DNA from: Psychrobacillus sp042944905
GTDB taxonomy: Bacteria > Bacillota > Bacilli > Bacillales_A > Planococcaceae
DNA: 64,000 nucleotides
Reading direction: 5' to 3'
Assembly (NCBI RefSeq): GCF_042944905.1
Contig: NZ_CP168496.1
Location: 3,720,001-3,784,000 of the forward strand
Shown here: one piece after another, positions 62,211-64,000 of the stretch
Numbering within the stretch: position 1 is the stretch's first letter
Layout: each line of letters opens with the position of its first letter
Position numbers and translations under genes: made by a program
Notes under the pieces: model-generated
Told to the model about the DNA's origin: nothing
The model's database searches: none
What the model saw: the letters and a program-made list of their open reading frames with translations, nothing else

Positions 62211-63530
62211 CTATAAAACAAATACTACTGCAATCCACCCAAACAGTATTAATGGAATGTTATAGCAAACAAAGGTCGGTACACATGTATCCCAAATATG
62301 ATTATGTTGCCCGTCCACATTTAACCCCGCTGTTGGACCAAGTGTTGTATCTGAGGCAGGTGATCCAGCATCACCAAGAGCACCTGCTGTTCCGATTAAA
62401 GCAATGATTGCTAAAGGGCTTAATCCTAACTCCAACCCAAGTGGAACGAAAATCGTTGCAATGATTGGGATGGTAGCAAAGGAAGATCCAATTCCCAACG
62501 TTACAAATAAGCCAACGAATAACATAATTAAAACAGCTAAGCTAACATTACCTTTTAATAAACTAGCAGAAGCATTTACTAGACTCTCTACATCTCCAGT
62601 TGCGTTAATAACTGCTGCAAAACCATTTGCGGTAATCATAACAAATCCTACAAAAGCCATCATACGCATTCCCTCTGTTAATAGTTGGTCCGCTTCTCTC
62701 CACTTTAAGGCGCCTGTAACATACAGAACTGTAATACCAGCAAGTGCACCGGCTATCATAGCTCCCGTCTCTATTTGAACAAATAAAGCAGCGATTAGCG
62801 CTAGTACAGTAAACACCACACTACTTTTTTTCACTTCAACTTTAAGAACTTCTACTTCTTCTTCTTCTGCTTGTTTATATTTTCTTGGTTTCCTAAATAA
62901 TATAAAGGCCATTATTAGTCCAAATAACATCCCTAACGCAGGAATAACCATCGCCTTCGGAATATCTGCTAGTCCAACTTTAAGTCCCGACAATCCTATT
63001 TGCGTCGCTAAAATTTGTTGATAGATCGCTCCAAAACCAAAAGGAAGAAACATATATGGAGTAATTAAGCCGAACGCTAGAATACAAGCTATCAAACGAC
63101 GATCGACTTGTAGCATATTTAATATTTTTAGTATTGGTGGCACTAACAATGGAATGAATGCGATATGAATCGGGATTAGGTTTTGCGAAAAAATAGCCAT
63201 CATTAATAGTAATAAAAAAACTAATACTTTCGCTAATCCTGTTTTTTGTGAATCACCATCTCTTTTTACTAGCTTCAAAATGGCTACTACTAAAAGCTCT
63301 GGAATACCTGTTTTAGAAATTGCAATTGCAAAGCCCCCTAATAGCCCATAACTCAATGCAATTGTAGCTCCTGCACCCAACCCACCTGTAAATGCATCAA
63401 TCGTCTCTGCAATCGATAAACCGGCCGTTAGACCACCCACAAAAGCTCCTATGATCAACGAGAATACAACGTTTATACGTAGTAGACTCAACACTAACAT
63501 TATAACAACTGCCACAATAACGGCATTCAT
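62211..63530 (-). CDS. Na+/H+ antiporter family transporter (YuiF-like)
   Basis: A 439-residue membrane protein with about 11-12 hydrophobic segments. Glycine-rich helices (SLIIGAFVGGLTAGLSIAETIDAFTGGLGAGATIALSYGLLGGFAIAISKTGIPELL) and the C-terminal GTAGALGDAGSPASDTTLGPTAGLNVDGQHNHIWDTCVPTF are hallmarks of the NhaC-like 'Na+/H+ antiporter family' (Pfam Na_H_antiporter) that includes B. subtilis YuiF. Members may transport amino acids such as histidine instead of protons and sodium, so the substrate is open. It occupies the place between the S10 cluster and whatever lies upstream. Confidence 0.75.
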   Translation of the reverse strand: MNAVIVAVVIMLVLSLLRINVVFSLIIGAFVGGLTAGLSIAETIDAFTGGLGAGATIALSYGLLGGFAIAISKTGIPELLVVAILKLVKRDGDSQKTGLAKVLVFLLLLMMAIFSQNLIPIHIAFIPLLVPPILKILNMLQVDRRLIACILAFGLITPYMFLPFGFGAIYQQILATQIGLSGLKVGLADIPKAMVIPALGMLFGLIMAFILFRKPRKYKQAEEEEVEVLKVEVKKSSVVFTVLALIAALFVQIETGAMIAGALAGITVLYVTGALKWREADQLLTEGMRMMAFVGFVMITANGFAAVINATGDVESLVNASASLLKGNVSLAVLIMLFVGLFVTLGIGSSFATIPIIATIFVPLGLELGLSPLAIIALIGTAGALGDAGSPASDTTLGPTAGLNVDGQHNHIWDTCVPTFVCYNIPLILFGWIAVVFVL

Positions 63531-64000
63531 AAAAACAGCTCACTTTCGCACACTAGATTACTAACATGAGAAAGTTTAATTGTTTTTAATCTCTTTGTCA
63601 ATACAAAAAATCCCCTTGCTACTAAACAAAGAGACCTTAGTCAGTTATCCTAAAATGCTTTTAGAAATCAAGAAGAGCTGCTTAACCAGCCGTATTTTAT
63701 TACACTTTATGGCACTTCGAGACTAGTTATGTTAAACCCGAGACCAGTTAACCCTGAAACGAAACCAATTACACAAGACTCAAGACCAATTATTACGAAA
63801 GCGAGACTAGTTAGATCTCACCCGAGACTAATCAGCAGTCACAGTAAGTATTCGATGATTCTTCACTTCAAAATTAAAGAATTCAGCCCAGCAACGATTT
63901 TTTTGCGACGACCCTGCGCAGAAGAAACTATTTATTGGATTTTTATTAGAAAGACACTTTTTCAGTTCATTTCAGTTAGTTTGCACTATTTTTTCACACA
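63531..64000. other. Gene-free right edge of the window
   Basis: Apart from the 21-bp-period repeat at 63718-63838 there is no credible coding frame. Sequence next to 63530 should hold the transporter promoter. Confidence 0.5.
63718..63838. repeat. 21-bp-period degenerate tandem repeat
   Basis: CGAGACTAGTTA-like cores occur at 63718, 63739, 63760, 63781, 63802 and 63823, exactly 21 bp apart, each followed by nine variable bases. The core is conserved while the spacer is not, which suggests selection on the core or a spread of short units. Confidence 0.85.

Overview
The window comes from a low-GC Gram-positive bacterium of the order Bacillales, probably the family Planococcaceae (Psychrobacillus/Lysinibacillus/Sporosarcina type). 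This rests on gene order and content: a sigW-rsiW-cdaA-cdaR-glmM-glmS run with a glmS ribozyme, the sporulation/germination block cwlD-mrp-gerD-kbaA beside an rRNA operon, and the S10-spc-alpha ribosomal cluster followed by ecfA1-ecfA2-ecfT-truA-rplM-rpsI. This order matches Bacillus subtilis read in reverse. Genus is inference; no database was consulted.

Layout. (1) 1-9.7 kb is an accessory region: the start of a YhgE-type membrane protein gene, a dead IS1595 transposase, an IS110-family element with a candidate bridge RNA, an ORF-less group II intron, a three-recombinase RIT element nested in that intron, and three small genes separated by a repeated bipartite site (core CTAACGGG) that carries its own terminator hairpin. 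Removing the intron and the IS110 element in silico restores this site at both places, so the two elements hit the same kind of site. The layout resembles an integron gene-cassette array with attC sites, but in a Bacillales chromosome just downstream of glmS. (2) 9.7-25.5 kb is core metabolism and envelope stress: glmS with its ribozyme, ywrD-like gamma-glutamyltransferase with a split chromate transporter, a PfpI-family protein, a quinone oxidoreductase, glmM, cdaR, cdaA, rsiW, sigW with a clear autoregulatory promoter, rocF, an acetyltransferase, and the divergent citA/citR pair. (3) 25.5-29.6 kb holds a phosphatase gene broken by a 430-bp non-autonomous element with a 5-bp target duplication, six tRNA genes, a decayed VOC-family gene, a triplicated segment with 20-bp sub-repeats, and a NERD-domain protein. 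(4) 29.6-34.8 kb is one rRNA operon (16S-23S-5S on the minus strand). (5) 34.8-42.9 kb holds a PdaB-like protein, kbaA, gerD, mrp, cwlD, a GNAT-MFS pair and an amino acid permease. (6) 42.9-61.9 kb is rpsI-rplM-truA-ecfT-ecfA2-ecfA1 and then the ribosomal cluster rplQ back to rpsJ. (7) 62.2-64 kb is a Na+/H+ antiporter-family transporter and a 21-bp-period repeat.

How the genes work together. glmS and glmM make GlcN-1-P for cell wall; CdaA makes c-di-AMP under CdaR; SigW/RsiW control envelope stress; CwlD, GerD, KbaA and the PdaB-like protein belong to sporulation and germination; EcfA1A2T energise vitamin uptake; the S10 cluster supplies ribosomal proteins, RNA polymerase alpha, SecY, Adk and IF-1. 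The methionine aminopeptidase gene normally between adk and infA is absent, with a possible remnant left in the gap.
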